NCBI GenBank assembly: GCA_018829205.1
Contig: JAHJUE010000001.1
Coordinates: 58,787-122,786, forward strand
From: Bacteroidota bacterium
GTDB lineage: Bacteria; Bacteroidota; Ignavibacteria; Ignavibacteriales; Melioribacteraceae
DNA: 64,000 bases
Direction of reading: 5' to 3'
Shown here: piece after piece, positions 55,017-64,000 of the stretch
Position numbering within the stretch: the first letter of the stretch is position 1
Layout of the letters: every line of letters begins with the position of its first letter
The notes under the pieces: model-generated
What the model was told of the DNA's origin: nothing
Database searches by the model: none
What the model saw: the letters and a program-made list of their open reading frames with translations, nothing else
Position numbers and translations under genes: made by a program

Positions 55017-55613
55017 ATGATTTACGAATTTAACGGTTACAAACCTGTTATCCATGAAAGCTCATTTATTCACCCGCTTGCCGCTGTTACGGGAAATGTA
55101 ATAATTGGAAAAGATGTTTACGTTGGACCCGGCGCTGCTATCCGGGGCGACTGGGGCGAAATAGTTATAGAGGACGGATGCAATGTTCAGGAAAATTGTA
55201 TTGTTCATATGTTTCTCGGAATAACTGTTACATTAAAGAAAAATGCTCACATTGGTCATGGCGCAATTATTCACGGCGCAAATATAGGTTTTAATTCATT
55301 AATTGGTATGAACGCCGTTATAATGGACAATGCTGTAGTCGGGGATGAATGTATAATTGGAGCATTATGTTTTATTCCAGCCGAAATGAAAATTCCAAAC
55401 AGGAAAGTTGTTGTCGGAAATCCCGCAAAAATTATTAAGGACGTTCATGATGATATGATTGAATGGAAAACGAAAGGCACAGAATTATATCAAGCTTTGC
55501 CAAATCAATTAAAGAATACACTTAAAGAGTGTCTGCCGCTTAATGAGATTCCTGATAACAGATCACAAATGGAATCTACTTATAAAACATGGAAAGAAAT
55601 AAAAAATAAATAA
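55017..55613 (+). CDS. paaY: PaaY-type hexapeptide-repeat thioesterase (gamma-carbonic anhydrase fold)
   Basis: A 198-residue left-handed beta-helix protein. Hexapeptide repeats run over about residues 15-150 (VTGNVIIGKDVYVGPGAAIRGDWG, with HIGHGAIIHGANIG holding metal-binding His). The C-terminal helix EWKTKGTELYQALPNQLK matches the WKxxGTxxYQ tail of PaaY rather than short gamma-carbonic anhydrases. PaaY hydrolyses dead-end CoA esters formed from the ring-opened product and so protects the Paa pathway. It is transcribed alone, divergent from the permease. The paa genes nearby support the assignment. Confidence 0.87.
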   Translation: MIYEFNGYKPVIHESSFIHPLAAVTGNVIIGKDVYVGPGAAIRGDWGEIVIEDGCNVQENCIVHMFLGITVTLKKNAHIGHGAIIHGANIGFNSLIGMNAVIMDNAVVGDECIIGALCFIPAEMKIPNRKVVVGNPAKIIKDVHDDMIEWKTKGTELYQALPNQLKNTLKECLPLNEIPDNRSQMESTYKTWKEIKNK

Positions 55614-55736
55614 AATTATTTATTTTTATTCTGATTTAATAACTTATATTAATTTTATTTAACCCGAATCAAATTAAATAATTGTTCTATTAGTATTTTG
55701 AAATTTAAAGACCGTTAATTATTATATAAGTCCATT

Positions 55737-58448
55737 TTGAAAATTAGTCAGAAATTTAGGCATGCGGTGAAGAAGAACCTATTAAATATAGTTTCTGGAC
55801 TTGTAAAACTAAAAACAGAAGATGAAATAATATCCTGTTTCATCCAAAACATCAACACTCTTTATCCGCAAAACGGATTTTTATTTAATGAGAAAAAACT
55901 AAAAACAGAAGACATAGAAGTTTCTTATAATGATAATATTTTCGGTTACATTTCGCCTTCCAATATAGAATTGCTTTCGGAAAACGAACAAGAAGAAATT
56001 AATGAGTCGATAATTCTTCTTGGCACGATAATTCATTCCTCGAATAATTCAAACCAAACACAAAAAAACAAACTTAATTTTCTGCAAAATTTAATTAATG
56101 CTATTCCCGAACCCGTATTTTATAAAAATGCCGAGGGAAAATATTTAGGCTGCAACCAGGCTTTCGAGGAGTTTGTAGGACTTTCGGCAAATGAAATTAT
56201 AGGTAAGGATGTTTATGAAATGTCGGAAAAGGAAATAGCCGATAAATATTTTGAAAAAGACAAAGAGCTGTTTGATAATCCCGGCAAACAAAGTTATGAA
56301 TGGAAAATAATCAACAAAGAAGGCTCTGTTAAAAACGTAAAATTTGACAAAGCTACATTTGCAGGAAGCAACGGCAAGCCCGAAGGTATTGTTGGCGTAA
56401 TAACAGACATAACTAAAGCGAAAGAAAATGAACTTAAATTAAAATATAGATTGGAAATAGAAAATGTCCTTTCAAATATTTCCTCCTACTTTTTTGAAGA
56501 AAGCGAAAGCAAGATTGACGAATCAATTCAATATGCGTTAAAAACGCTTGGTGAATTTGCCGGAGTTGACAGAAGTTATGTTTTTCTTTTTGATGAAAAT
56601 AATGAAAAAATGACAAACACCCACGAATGGCACTCTCCGCAAGTGAAACCCAACAAAGATAAATTTCAAAATGTTTCCATCGAATTATTTCCATGGGGAA
56701 TGAACCGCATAATTGGTCAGGATATTTTAATTATAAATAATGTACTTAAACTATCTACTGAGGTGGTTAAAGAAAAACAAAACCTCGTGAAACTAAATAT
56801 CAGATCTGTTATAATTGTTCCTATTATCCAGCAGAAAAAAACAATAGGTTTTTTAGGATTTAATGCGGAAATAAAGGAAAAAAACTGGGACTTCGGTGAC
56901 AGCTATGCTTTAAGAGTTGTAAGCGGACTTATAAGCGTTGCGCTTGAGAAACATAAATATATAAGTGAATTAAAAGATGCCGAATATAAATTCAGAGCGC
57001 TGGTTGAACAATCATTGTCCGGCATATATATAATTAAAGAAAATAAATTTCATTATGTAAATCCGAAATTTGCGGAAATATTCGGTTACACAATTAATGA
57101 GATAATAAATGAATGCGCGGTATCGGATCTTGTTCATGAAGAAGACGTTGAGCTTGTAAGAGAAAATTTGCAGAAAAGATTAAAAGGAAAAACCGAAGCG
57201 ATTCATTACTCTTTCAAAGGAAGAAAAAAAGACGGATCAATTATTAATGTTGATGTACAGGGAAGAATTTCTTCATTAAAAGGTCAACCCGTAGTCATCG
57301 GCGTTCTGCTTGATATAACAGAAAGAGTAATTATTGAAAACAGTTTAAGAAAACTGTCTAAGGCAATGGAACAAAGCTCCGCTTCCGTATTAGTAACAAA
57401 TTCCAACGGTTTTATTGAATATGTTAATCCCAGCTTTACTAAAATTACAGGTTATGAAAGAGATGAAGTAATTAATAAAAACCCGAAAATACTAAAAAGC
57501 GATTTAACCCCCAAAGAGGTTTATAACGATCTTTGGAATACAATTAAAACCGGAAATAATTGGCGCGGAGAATTGCTCAACAAAACAAAAAACGGCGAAT
57601 TATACTGGGAGTATAATTCAATTTCTTCAATTAAAGACGATAAAGGAAAGATAACCCATTTTGTCGCCGTAAAAGAAGATGTTTCAAACCAGAAAAAAAT
57701 GATTGAAGAATTACGGCTTGCTAAAGAAACTGCAGAAAAAGCAAATAAACTAAAAACTGAATTTCTCGCTCAAATTTCTCATGAAATTAGAACTCCCGTT
57801 AATATATTGCTGAGTTTTTCAAGCCTCATTTGGGAAGAGGTTAAAGGAAATATTAGCAAAGACCTTGAAGAAAACTTTACGTTAATTAAAAGAGCCGGGA
57901 ACCGAATAATTCGTACAATAGATTTGATTTTAAATCTCTCGCAAATTCAAATTGGTTCTTATGAACTGAACCCAAAAAAAATTGATGTTACAAAACAATT
58001 TAAAGAAATGATAATACCGGAATATGAGTATAAGTGCGGAATAAAAGGCCTTAAATTGTATTTTAATTGCAATCTTAAAAATGTTTTTATTCATTCCGAT
58101 GAATATATGTTCGAGCAGATTTTTACTAATCTAATGGATAACGCAATTAAATATACCGAGTCGGGTCAAATAAATGTTGTTGTTGATAAAGACGAAAAAA
58201 ATTCTGTTTATGTGGATGTAATAGATACAGGTATCGGGATTTCTAAACATTATCTGCCATATTTGTTTGACGTGTTTTCACAGGAAGAACAAGGATACAC
58301 AAGAAAATTTGAAGGCACGGGACTTGGGTTAGCTCTTGTAAAAAATTACTGTGAATTAAACGGCGCTAACATATCTGTAGAAAGCGAAAAAGGAAAAGGA
58401 TCAAAATTCAGGGTAGCCTTTCTAAATACGACACAAATAAAAAATTGA
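55737..58448 (+). CDS. Multi-PAS/GAF sensor histidine kinase (TTG start)
   Basis: A 903-residue cytoplasmic-looking kinase without TM segments. Order of domains: an N-terminal region (1-105); PAS1 (about 110-225, INAIPEPVFYKNAEGKYLGCNQAF); GAF (about 235-395); PAS2 (about 400-520, FRALVEQSLSGIYII); PAS3 (about 525-650, with SVLVTNSNGFIEYVNPSFTKITGY); HisKA with H682 (ISHEIRTPVN); and HATPase (about 780-895, NLMDNAIKYTESG, DTGIGI, GTGLGLALVKNYCELN). The start is TTG 55737; the next internal ATG would remove much of the protein. No response regulator is adjacent, so it is an orphan. PAS/GAF input suggests redox, gas or small-ligand sensing. Confidence 0.92.
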   Translation: MKISQKFRHAVKKNLLNIVSGLVKLKTEDEIISCFIQNINTLYPQNGFLFNEKKLKTEDIEVSYNDNIFGYISPSNIELLSENEQEEINESIILLGTIIHSSNNSNQTQKNKLNFLQNLINAIPEPVFYKNAEGKYLGCNQAFEEFVGLSANEIIGKDVYEMSEKEIADKYFEKDKELFDNPGKQSYEWKIINKEGSVKNVKFDKATFAGSNGKPEGIVGVITDITKAKENELKLKYRLEIENVLSNISSYFFEESESKIDESIQYALKTLGEFAGVDRSYVFLFDENNEKMTNTHEWHSPQVKPNKDKFQNVSIELFPWGMNRIIGQDILIINNVLKLSTEVVKEKQNLVKLNIRSVIIVPIIQQKKTIGFLGFNAEIKEKNWDFGDSYALRVVSGLISVALEKHKYISELKDAEYKFRALVEQSLSGIYIIKENKFHYVNPKFAEIFGYTINEIINECAVSDLVHEEDVELVRENLQKRLKGKTEAIHYSFKGRKKDGSIINVDVQGRISSLKGQPVVIGVLLDITERVIIENSLRKLSKAMEQSSASVLVTNSNGFIEYVNPSFTKITGYERDEVINKNPKILKSDLTPKEVYNDLWNTIKTGNNWRGELLNKTKNGELYWEYNSISSIKDDKGKITHFVAVKEDVSNQKKMIEELRLAKETAEKANKLKTEFLAQISHEIRTPVNILLSFSSLIWEEVKGNISKDLEENFTLIKRAGNRIIRTIDLILNLSQIQIGSYELNPKKIDVTKQFKEMIIPEYEYKCGIKGLKLYFNCNLKNVFIHSDEYMFEQIFTNLMDNAIKYTESGQINVVVDKDEKNSVYVDVIDTGIGISKHYLPYLFDVFSQEEQGYTRKFEGTGLGLALVKNYCELNGANISVESEKGKGSKFRVAFLNTTQIKN

Positions 58449-58546
58449 GAGCACCGCTTCTAAATTAAGAAATTATTATTCTTATCCGGTTATTAAATAA
58501 ACAAGATATCTGTGATTCCTATTGGGAAATAGATAGCCGTAATAAA

Positions 58547-58912
58547 TTAATGCTTATTTCTTTTCCCCCGTTTATCTTTATTTTCACCATCAATTCTTTT
58601 AGTAAGCTGCTCAAGTTTTTCAACCTGCTCTTCGTCAAGAATTTGTGAAAACAGGATATGATATTTTTCGTTTAATTCTTTTATTTTATCACCAACCGCT
58701 GAACGATCTTCCTTAAAGAAATCTTTTACATCCTTCATCTCTTTCATTTTTTTGTTAAATAGAGATTCAAATTTTTCAGCTTGCTCTGCGGTTAGGTTTA
58801 ATTCCAATTTCAGTTTTTCAAAATTCGGAAGCGGCCTATTTTCGCGCGGCTGAGAACTTGTTTGTATTGAAAAAACAAATAAGATCGTAATTACAAAAAA
58901 CAGTTTATTCAT
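58547..58912 (-). CDS. Small periplasmic helical protein, Spy/LTxxQ-like
   Basis: A 121-residue exported protein. The signal peptide is about 1-20 (LFFVITILFVFSIQTSSQ). A charged all-helical region follows, with LELNLTAEQAEKFESLF (LTxxQ motif) and a second ILDEEQVEKLEQL, the pair of motifs seen in Spy/CpxP-type proteins. The end is very basic (KDKRGKRNKH). Spy acts as an ATP-independent periplasmic chaperone, and CpxP dampens a stress kinase. Which of these applies here is unknown. It is transcribed alone between two signalling genes. Confidence 0.7.
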   Translation of the reverse strand: MNKLFFVITILFVFSIQTSSQPRENRPLPNFEKLKLELNLTAEQAEKFESLFNKKMKEMKDVKDFFKEDRSAVGDKIKELNEKYHILFSQILDEEQVEKLEQLTKRIDGENKDKRGKRNKH

Positions 58913-59130
58913 ATTTTTTCCTTTTTAACAGGTTCGACAATTTATATTTGTTTTTGGTTTAAAATCCGCAAAAATATATTTAGTATTCTGCTCATTAATT
59001 ACTTCAGAAAAAAAGTTTTAGATAATATTGAAATTTGTGAAGTAATAAAAATTAGGCTAAATTATACGTCGTATCTTTAAAGTTCAATTCAATAAAACAC
59101 AATATTTATCAAATCTACGGGGATAAAAAC
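58913..59130. promoter_or_regulatory. Divergent spacer upstream of the receptor kinase gene
   Basis: A 218-base AT-rich spacer. A TATATTTG on the plus strand at 58943-58950 fits the -7 consensus, and GGGGA at 59119-59123 is the ribosome site for the kinase gene. The first in-frame stop upstream of that gene is TAG at 59053-59055. No ATG, GTG or TTG occurs in frame between that stop and 59311. Confidence 0.45.
59119..59123 (+). promoter_or_regulatory. Shine-Dalgarno site supporting an ATC start at 59131
   Basis: GGGGA lies 7 bases before ATC 59131. No comparable purine run precedes the downstream ATG at 59311, which is preceded by TAGAATTGAA. Confidence 0.5.
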
Positions 59131-62100
59131 ATCCAAAAAGTAAGTATAAATTTTTTCTTATTTATAAAAGTAATAACAGCGGTAATCCTTTTTTTTACAG
59201 CAGTTTCTTGTAATTATGAAAACAGTTCTCAAATAAAAAAGAAGATAAAATTCTATGGAGATGAAGTTTGGTTCAAACAAGCAACACTTTCACTTGGCCA
59301 TAGAATTGAAATGTTAAACACTGAGATCGGTTTCGCTATATCAAGAGGAAAAGGCGATCCGGAAAACGGCGGAGAGAAAGGTGAGTTTTTAATTTTCGAA
59401 AACGGCAGATGGACGGCTTTTGATAATTTTAACTATTCCGATTACCCGAATGTAAAAAAAGTTAATGAAAAAACAATCTGGTATTTAACTCACTCTAACT
59501 ATGATAACAGTTACAAGCCGCACTTATATTCTTATTCTCAAAGCCGGATAAAAGAAATTGAATTGCCAAAAGTAATGTGGGACGAAACTGATTATTCAAT
59601 GTGGCTTTCGCTTTCCATTACGCCCGGCGGCAATGCCTATATGGTCGGCCAAAGAGGAAATATAATTTTTTATAACGGGAAAAAGTGGAAAGAAGTTTAC
59701 AGTCCCGTAAAAAATGAAAATGCCTCCAATATAATAACCGGCGATCTTCACGATGTTTTTATGATTTCCGATTCACTCGGCTGGGCAGTAGGAAAGGCCG
59801 GAATTATCTTGAAATATTATAACGGCAGTTGGCATAATTATGATTCGCCGGTAAACGTAGAACTTAATAAAATTTCCTTTATAAATAAAAAAACCGGTTG
59901 GATTGCTGGCGAAAAAGGAACTGTTTTAAAATATGAAAACGGCACATGGAATAAAATGATAACCGATTTCAGGATTAATTTTTACTCAATAAAAGCCATT
60001 AATGAAAATAAAATATATATAGCGGGCGCAAGGTCGTCGTTAATTTTGTTTGAAAATGGAGAGTGGAAACAAAATGAAAGCATTAAAATTTTTGAAGATG
60101 ATTTTCAAGATATTTCTGTTATAGAAGAAAACGGCGCCGATAAAATCTGGCTAGTCGGAATAAACGGAATTTATACAAACACGCAAAGCCATAATTTTTC
60201 TTTTACGGATATTACTGCCCAAGCGTCTTTAAGAAAAGAAGGAGCAGGCGGAGTTTTTTTTGATTACAACAATGATGATTATCCTGAACTGTTTTTGATC
60301 AAAGAAAAAAGTCCTAATCTTTTTTATGAAAATCGTTATAACAATTCTTTTAGCGAAGTAAAAGCATTTTTGAGTTCCGGCGAGACTCAGTTTTTCAGCC
60401 AGGTTAATGCGTTGGGGGATGTTAACAACGACGGATACACAGATGTTCTAGAAATCATGGATGATTTAAATTTCCGATTGTTATTCGGAACCGGAGGTTT
60501 AGATTTTAAAGAAAACAAAAACAGTGATTATTTAAAACTCGATTATATTCAGTCTGATTTACTTGCAACTCTATCTGCAAAGTTTGTCGATTTTGATAAC
60601 GACGGAAATCTTGATTTATACATTTCAAATTTTAATGCCGAAGACATGCTTTTTAAAAACAACGGGACAGGTGATTTTAAAAATGTTTATAATAATTCTG
60701 GTATTAACAAATATCTCAACCACAGATCGTATGGAACAATATTCGGATATTTTAACAACGACAACTTGGTCGACGTTGTAATAATTTACAGAGCGGCAAA
60801 AAACGAAAAACATATTTCTCTCTTTCTCAACAAGGGTAATTTTAAGTTTACAGAAAAAGACGATTCCACGTTTTATGCAAAAGTTTCACCAGGAACGTTT
60901 TCTGGAATAGCCGAAGATTTTAATAACGACGGGTTCACTGATTTATTCGTTTTTAACGCAGGCGAAAAATTAAAAATGCTTATTAATAATGGAGACGCTT
61001 CCTTTAAAGATTTTTCCGAATCGGTTGGTTTTTCGGATCCGGTAACTCACCCGCAGCCCATTAATGGAATTGTTGCTGCGGCAGATGTAAATAACGACGG
61101 CTGGCTCGATTTATTTATCGGGTCGAAATTATTTATTAACTCTCCCCAATTTTATTTTACAGAAATAACCGAGGAAGTAGGAATTAATTTTACAGGCAGT
61201 CCTTCTTTTGCGGATACCGACAACGACGGCGATATGGATTTGTTTATCGGCAGTTATGTTTTATCAATGGGCGAAGGAGTTAGAGTCGCATTTTACCGAA
61301 ACAATTTAATTTCCGGAAATTATTTAAAAGTAAAATTGTATCCGGACTTAAGCAACCGTAGCGGAATAGGAACAAAAATATATTTAACAGGATTTGATAA
61401 AAATGGAAACCAAAAATATAAAACAATAAGAGAAGCCGGGCTCGGATCATCTCCGATGCTGCAAAAAGACTTTACAAACATTCATTTCGGCTTAGACACT
61501 TCGTTAACATATTCTCTTGAAGTTAAATTTCCATCCGGTAATACAAAAACGGTTAACAACCCAGGTACAAATCAAATAATTGAAATTAAAGAATCGAGCA
61601 TGCTGGCGCATTTATTAATTTTATCTGGTAAATCTTTTCAGCGCTCAATACTGCTTGTTGATTGGTTGACCGAAATTGTAAAATTCATTCTTTTTATTTT
61701 GATTTTGTACTTATTGATTATATACGGGTTGAAAACTAAAGCGAAACAAATTGTTAAAAAATGGTACGTGACCGGATTGTTGCTTTTATTTTATGTTTTG
61801 TTGATTCATTTTATAGTTGAAAGCGAAGTATATTTTTCAGTTCTAATTTCCTTTATTTCTCCCGTCGCATTATATTTGCTGTTCATAAAAATAGCTTCCG
61901 AATATATTGAACGAAAAGAAAGCCGGTTTATATCTCATTACAAGTTGCTCGAAATACTCGGCGTTGGTGGTACAGGTAAAGTTTTTAAAGCTTTAGACAT
62001 TCACGAAAATAAAACTGTTGCCGTAAAAGTTTTAAACCCGCAATTACTGAAAGATGAAGAAAACAGGAAACGTTTAAATTCAGAAGGCAGATTTCTATCT

Positions 62101-62733
62101 TCAATGAATCATTTGAATATTGTAAAAGTTTTTGAGTTCGGAGAAACGGAGAAGCATTCTTTTGTTGCGATGGAATATTTAAGCGGTGGAACACTTGATG
62201 AATATATAGAGAAAAATTATCCTCTTTCATTTCAAACAATTTTAATTATTGCCGAACAGGTTTGCTCCGGGCTAAAAGAAATTCATAATAAAAATATAAT
62301 TCACCGCGATTTAAAATCGCAGAACATTATGTTTGATGAAAAAGGAATTATACGAATAATGGATTTCGGACTTTCAAAATCGCCGCTGGTTTCAACAATG
62401 ACTTCACTTGGTACGGTTGTTGGTACGCTTGGTTATGTTGCTCCGGAACAGGTTACAAATATGAATATTGACCAGCGATGCGATATTTTTTCCTTCGGTG
62501 TTGTGCTGTATCAAATGGTTACAAAAAAACTTCCGTTCACGGGAGAAAACGAAATTGCGTTAATTCATTCTATCTTTAATACCGAGCCGGAAAAACCAAG
62601 TTTAATAAATTACAAATGCCCGGCAGAACTTGAAAATATTATAATCAAATGTATAATGAAAGATCCTGAAAAAAGATTTTCAAATGCAGATGAAATATTA
62701 GGCGAATTTATAAAAATAAAAAACATGAATTGA
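59131..62733 (+). CDS. Predicted lipoprotein receptor Ser/Thr kinase with beta-propeller and VCBS repeats (probable ATC start)
   Basis: Read from ATC 59131 the frame encodes 1200 residues. Residues 1-27 form a lipoprotein signal (VITAVILFFTAVSC27). A YCF48/BNR-like propeller follows (about 60-360, WAVGKAGIILKY, WIAGEKGTVLKY). Next are about seven FG-GAP/VCBS repeats (370-720; DVNNDGYTDVLE, DFDNDGNLDLYI, DTDNDGDMDLFI) and an ASPIC/UnbV-like part. Three TM segments (about 845-920) lead to a Hanks-type kinase (936-1200): G944-G949 loop, K966 (VAVKVL), D1060/N1065 (HRDLKSQN), D1078 (DFG). All catalytic residues are present. Three TM segments put the sensor outside and the kinase inside. Starting at ATG 59311 would delete the signal peptide. 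A sigma-54 activator gene follows after 7 bases. Confidence 0.85.
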   Translation: MQKVSINFFLFIKVITAVILFFTAVSCNYENSSQIKKKIKFYGDEVWFKQATLSLGHRIEMLNTEIGFAISRGKGDPENGGEKGEFLIFENGRWTAFDNFNYSDYPNVKKVNEKTIWYLTHSNYDNSYKPHLYSYSQSRIKEIELPKVMWDETDYSMWLSLSITPGGNAYMVGQRGNIIFYNGKKWKEVYSPVKNENASNIITGDLHDVFMISDSLGWAVGKAGIILKYYNGSWHNYDSPVNVELNKISFINKKTGWIAGEKGTVLKYENGTWNKMITDFRINFYSIKAINENKIYIAGARSSLILFENGEWKQNESIKIFEDDFQDISVIEENGADKIWLVGINGIYTNTQSHNFSFTDITAQASLRKEGAGGVFFDYNNDDYPELFLIKEKSPNLFYENRYNNSFSEVKAFLSSGETQFFSQVNALGDVNNDGYTDVLEIMDDLNFRLLFGTGGLDFKENKNSDYLKLDYIQSDLLATLSAKFVDFDNDGNLDLYISNFNAEDMLFKNNGTGDFKNVYNNSGINKYLNHRSYGTIFGYFNNDNLVDVVIIYRAAKNEKHISLFLNKGNFKFTEKDDSTFYAKVSPGTFSGIAEDFNNDGFTDLFVFNAGEKLKMLINNGDASFKDFSESVGFSDPVTHPQPINGIVAAADVNNDGWLDLFIGSKLFINSPQFYFTEITEEVGINFTGSPSFADTDNDGDMDLFIGSYVLSMGEGVRVAFYRNNLISGNYLKVKLYPDLSNRSGIGTKIYLTGFDKNGNQKYKTIREAGLGSSPMLQKDFTNIHFGLDTSLTYSLEVKFPSGNTKTVNNPGTNQIIEIKESSMLAHLLILSGKSFQRSILLVDWLTEIVKFILFILILYLLIIYGLKTKAKQIVKKWYVTGLLLLFYVLLIHFIVESEVYFSVLISFISPVALYLLFIKIASEYIERKESRFISHYKLLEILGVGGTGKVFKALDIHENKTVAVKVLNPQLLKDEENRKRLNSEGRFLSSMNHLNIVKVFEFGETEKHSFVAMEYLSGGTLDEYIEKNYPLSFQTILIIAEQVCSGLKEIHNKNIIHRDLKSQNIMFDEKGIIRIMDFGLSKSPLVSTMTSLGTVVGTLGYVAPEQVTNMNIDQRCDIFSFGVVLYQMVTKKLPFTGENEIALIHSIFNTEPEKPSLINYKCPAELENIIIKCIMKDPEKRFSNADEILGEFIKIKNMN

Positions 62734-62740
62734 GCTTTAT

Positions 62741-64000
62741 ATGGATTTATTCGAAAAGAGACAAGCATTAAATAAATACCTAGGCGACTTTGTAAGCAGG
62801 ACTTCAGAAGATTTTATGAATCTTACATCGTCAATAAAATCAATTGAAAGCGGCAGTACGGCTTTAAAAAAAGTTGATTCGCTTTTCAGAAAATTAATGG
62901 AATACAACAGGCAGGTAACAAAAGAAATAAATGCAATTTTTGACAGTTATGAATCTTTAAACGACAAGCTTGAAAATAAGGAACGGGAAAGAAACAGACT
63001 CGAAAGATTATATTCATCCGGAATTTTGTTCCAATCAGAAACGGAAATGAAAGCATTAATGGAAAAGGCTATTGACACGGTAATAAAAGAATTAAGCGCT
63101 GATGAAGGTTTTATCGTTTTATTAAACGATAAAGGCGGGATAGAAGAAATAGTTGCGAAAAATATGGATCCGGAGAAAAATAGTTCCGCTAAAGAATTAA
63201 GCACAACAATAATTAAAAACACAATAAAAAATTTAAAGCCAGTGCAGTTAAGCGATATAAAAAGTGAGATAGAGTTTTCATCGAAACACAGCATTATATC
63301 GCTTGGTTTAACGGCAGCAATGTGTGTGCCTTTAATTTCCGGCAATAAAGTCTACGGTGCGGTTTACCTCGATAGAAGAAATAAAGAAGAAGCGTTTGTT
63401 GATTATGATTTAACTTTTTTAATAGCGTTCGCGAAACAGATTGTAAAAGGAATAGAGGTATCAAAAGAAATTAATGCATTAGAAGAAAAATTGATTGAAA
63501 AACCACATGCGGAATTTAAACAACTACGCGAACAATTCGTTTCGGAAGATATGATAGGAACAGGAAAAAAATTATTCAATGTTTTAAAGATTGCATCAAA
63601 AGTTTCAAACACAGACGCTTCAATTTTTATTCTTGGTGAAAACGGAACCGGGAAAGAATTACTCGCACGCGCTATTCACGCGAACAGCGCAAGGAGCAGT
63701 AAACCTTTTGTTGCCGTTAACTGCGGAGCAATTCCGGCTGATTTATTGGAATCGGAATTATTCGGATATGAGAGCGGGGCATTTACCGGTGCGGTTAAAA
63801 GCAAGCCTGGCAGGTTGGAAATGGCCGACGGAGGAACGGTTTTTCTCGATGAAATAGGCGAGATGAGTTTTAATCTTCAGGCAAAACTTCTTCGTGTTAT
63901 TCAAACAAAAGAAATTGAAAGATTAGGCGGAGTTAGTTCTCGGAAAATTGATGTTAGGTTTATATCCGCGACAAATAAAAATATAACAAAAATGATTTCG
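62741..64000 (+). CDS. GAF-domain sigma-54-dependent transcriptional activator (cut by the window edge)
   Basis: The frame from ATG 62741 is open to the last base (420 codons), so the C-terminus is missing. Residues 1-105 are helical with a coiled coil ([19 protein letters not shown]). A GAF domain follows (about 105-245, [28 protein letters not shown]), then the AAA+ core: Walker A GENGTGKE (299-306), GAFTGA (346-351), which contacts sigma-54, and Walker [13 protein letters not shown]. The expected Fis-type HTH lies beyond the edge. There is no receiver domain, so input is through GAF or through phosphorylation. It starts 7 bases after the receptor kinase stop, so the two are co-expressed and may act together. 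Confidence 0.93.
   Translation, partial: MDLFEKRQALNKYLGDFVSRTSEDFMNLTSSIKSIESGSTALKKVDSLFRKLMEYNRQVTKEINAIFDSYESLNDKLENKERERNRLERLYSSGILFQSETEMKALMEKAIDTVIKELSADEGFIVLLNDKGGIEEIVAKNMDPEKNSSAKELSTTIIKNTIKNLKPVQLSDIKSEIEFSSKHSIISLGLTAAMCVPLISGNKVYGAVYLDRRNKEEAFVDYDLTFLIAFAKQIVKGIEVSKEINALEEKLIEKPHAEFKQLREQFVSEDMIGTGKKLFNVLKIASKVSNTDASIFILGENGTGKELLARAIHANSARSSKPFVAVNCGAIPADLLESELFGYESGAFTGAVKSKPGRLEMADGGTVFLDEIGEMSFNLQAKLLRVIQTKEIERLGGVSSRKIDVRFISATNKNITKMIS

Noticed and set aside
59311..62733. Receptor kinase gene starting at ATG 59311
   Set aside because: This start has no ribosome site and removes an in-frame lipoprotein signal peptide that is clearly present upstream.

Overview
The window is AT-rich bacterial chromosome, probably from the Bacteroidota/Chlorobiota/Ignavibacteriota (FCB) group and most like an Ignavibacteria-type organism. 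The reasons are a type IX secretion (Por) sorting domain at the left edge, a TAnnTTTG-type -7 promoter element, an expansion of large FtsX/MacB-like orphan permeases with PadR regulators, and a DUF6787 protein. TGA is an ordinary stop codon here: recF and both large signalling genes at 55.7-62.7 kb end in it. No rRNA, tRNA, CRISPR array, insertion sequence or prophage was recognised.

Layout. 1-14 kb: a T9SS cargo tail, then a minus-strand accessory region. It has four ABC-type permeases of about 790-880 residues, each with two FtsX halves and none with an ATPase gene nearby. Two PadR repressor genes head permease operons. Between them lie a duplicated NTF2-like secreted protein and an atypical alkaline phosphatase. 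One permease is cut by a single in-frame TGA. 14-20 kb: a Tricorn-type S41 protease, a small HExxH membrane protein, an asparaginase and a sugar-nucleotide epimerase. 20-29.4 kb: the replication-origin region, dnaA-dnaN-recF-DUF721-gyrB-gyrA, with DnaA boxes on both sides of dnaA. 29.4-37.6 kb: a PLP-dependent trans-sulfuration-type lyase, an M1 peptidase, a DUF6787 protein, an NAD(P)-binding epimerase, glycogen synthase and an ADP-forming acyl-CoA synthetase.

37.7-55.6 kb: aerobic phenylacetate degradation. paaA-paaB-paaC-(AHSA1-like)-paaD form one operon, divergent from the ADP-forming acyl-CoA synthetase, which could stand in for the missing PaaK ligase. paaG, paaH and paaJ lie in a second operon 4 kb downstream, mixed with an amidohydrolase, a VOC protein, a polysaccharide deacetylase and an ACC deaminase/D-cysteine desulfhydrase-like enzyme. 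paaY follows after another orphan permease. paaE, paaK, paaF and paaZ are not in the window. A NarL-type histidine kinase and a PepF oligopeptidase separate the two operons.

55.7-64 kb: signalling genes. They are a multi-PAS/GAF histidine kinase, a Spy-like periplasmic protein, a predicted lipoprotein receptor Ser/Thr kinase (beta-propeller and VCBS repeats outside, kinase inside) whose real start appears to be a non-canonical ATC codon, and, 7 bases further on, a GAF/sigma-54 activator that runs off the right edge. The kinase and activator together look like an uncharacterised envelope-to-transcription signalling module and are the best candidate for new biology here.
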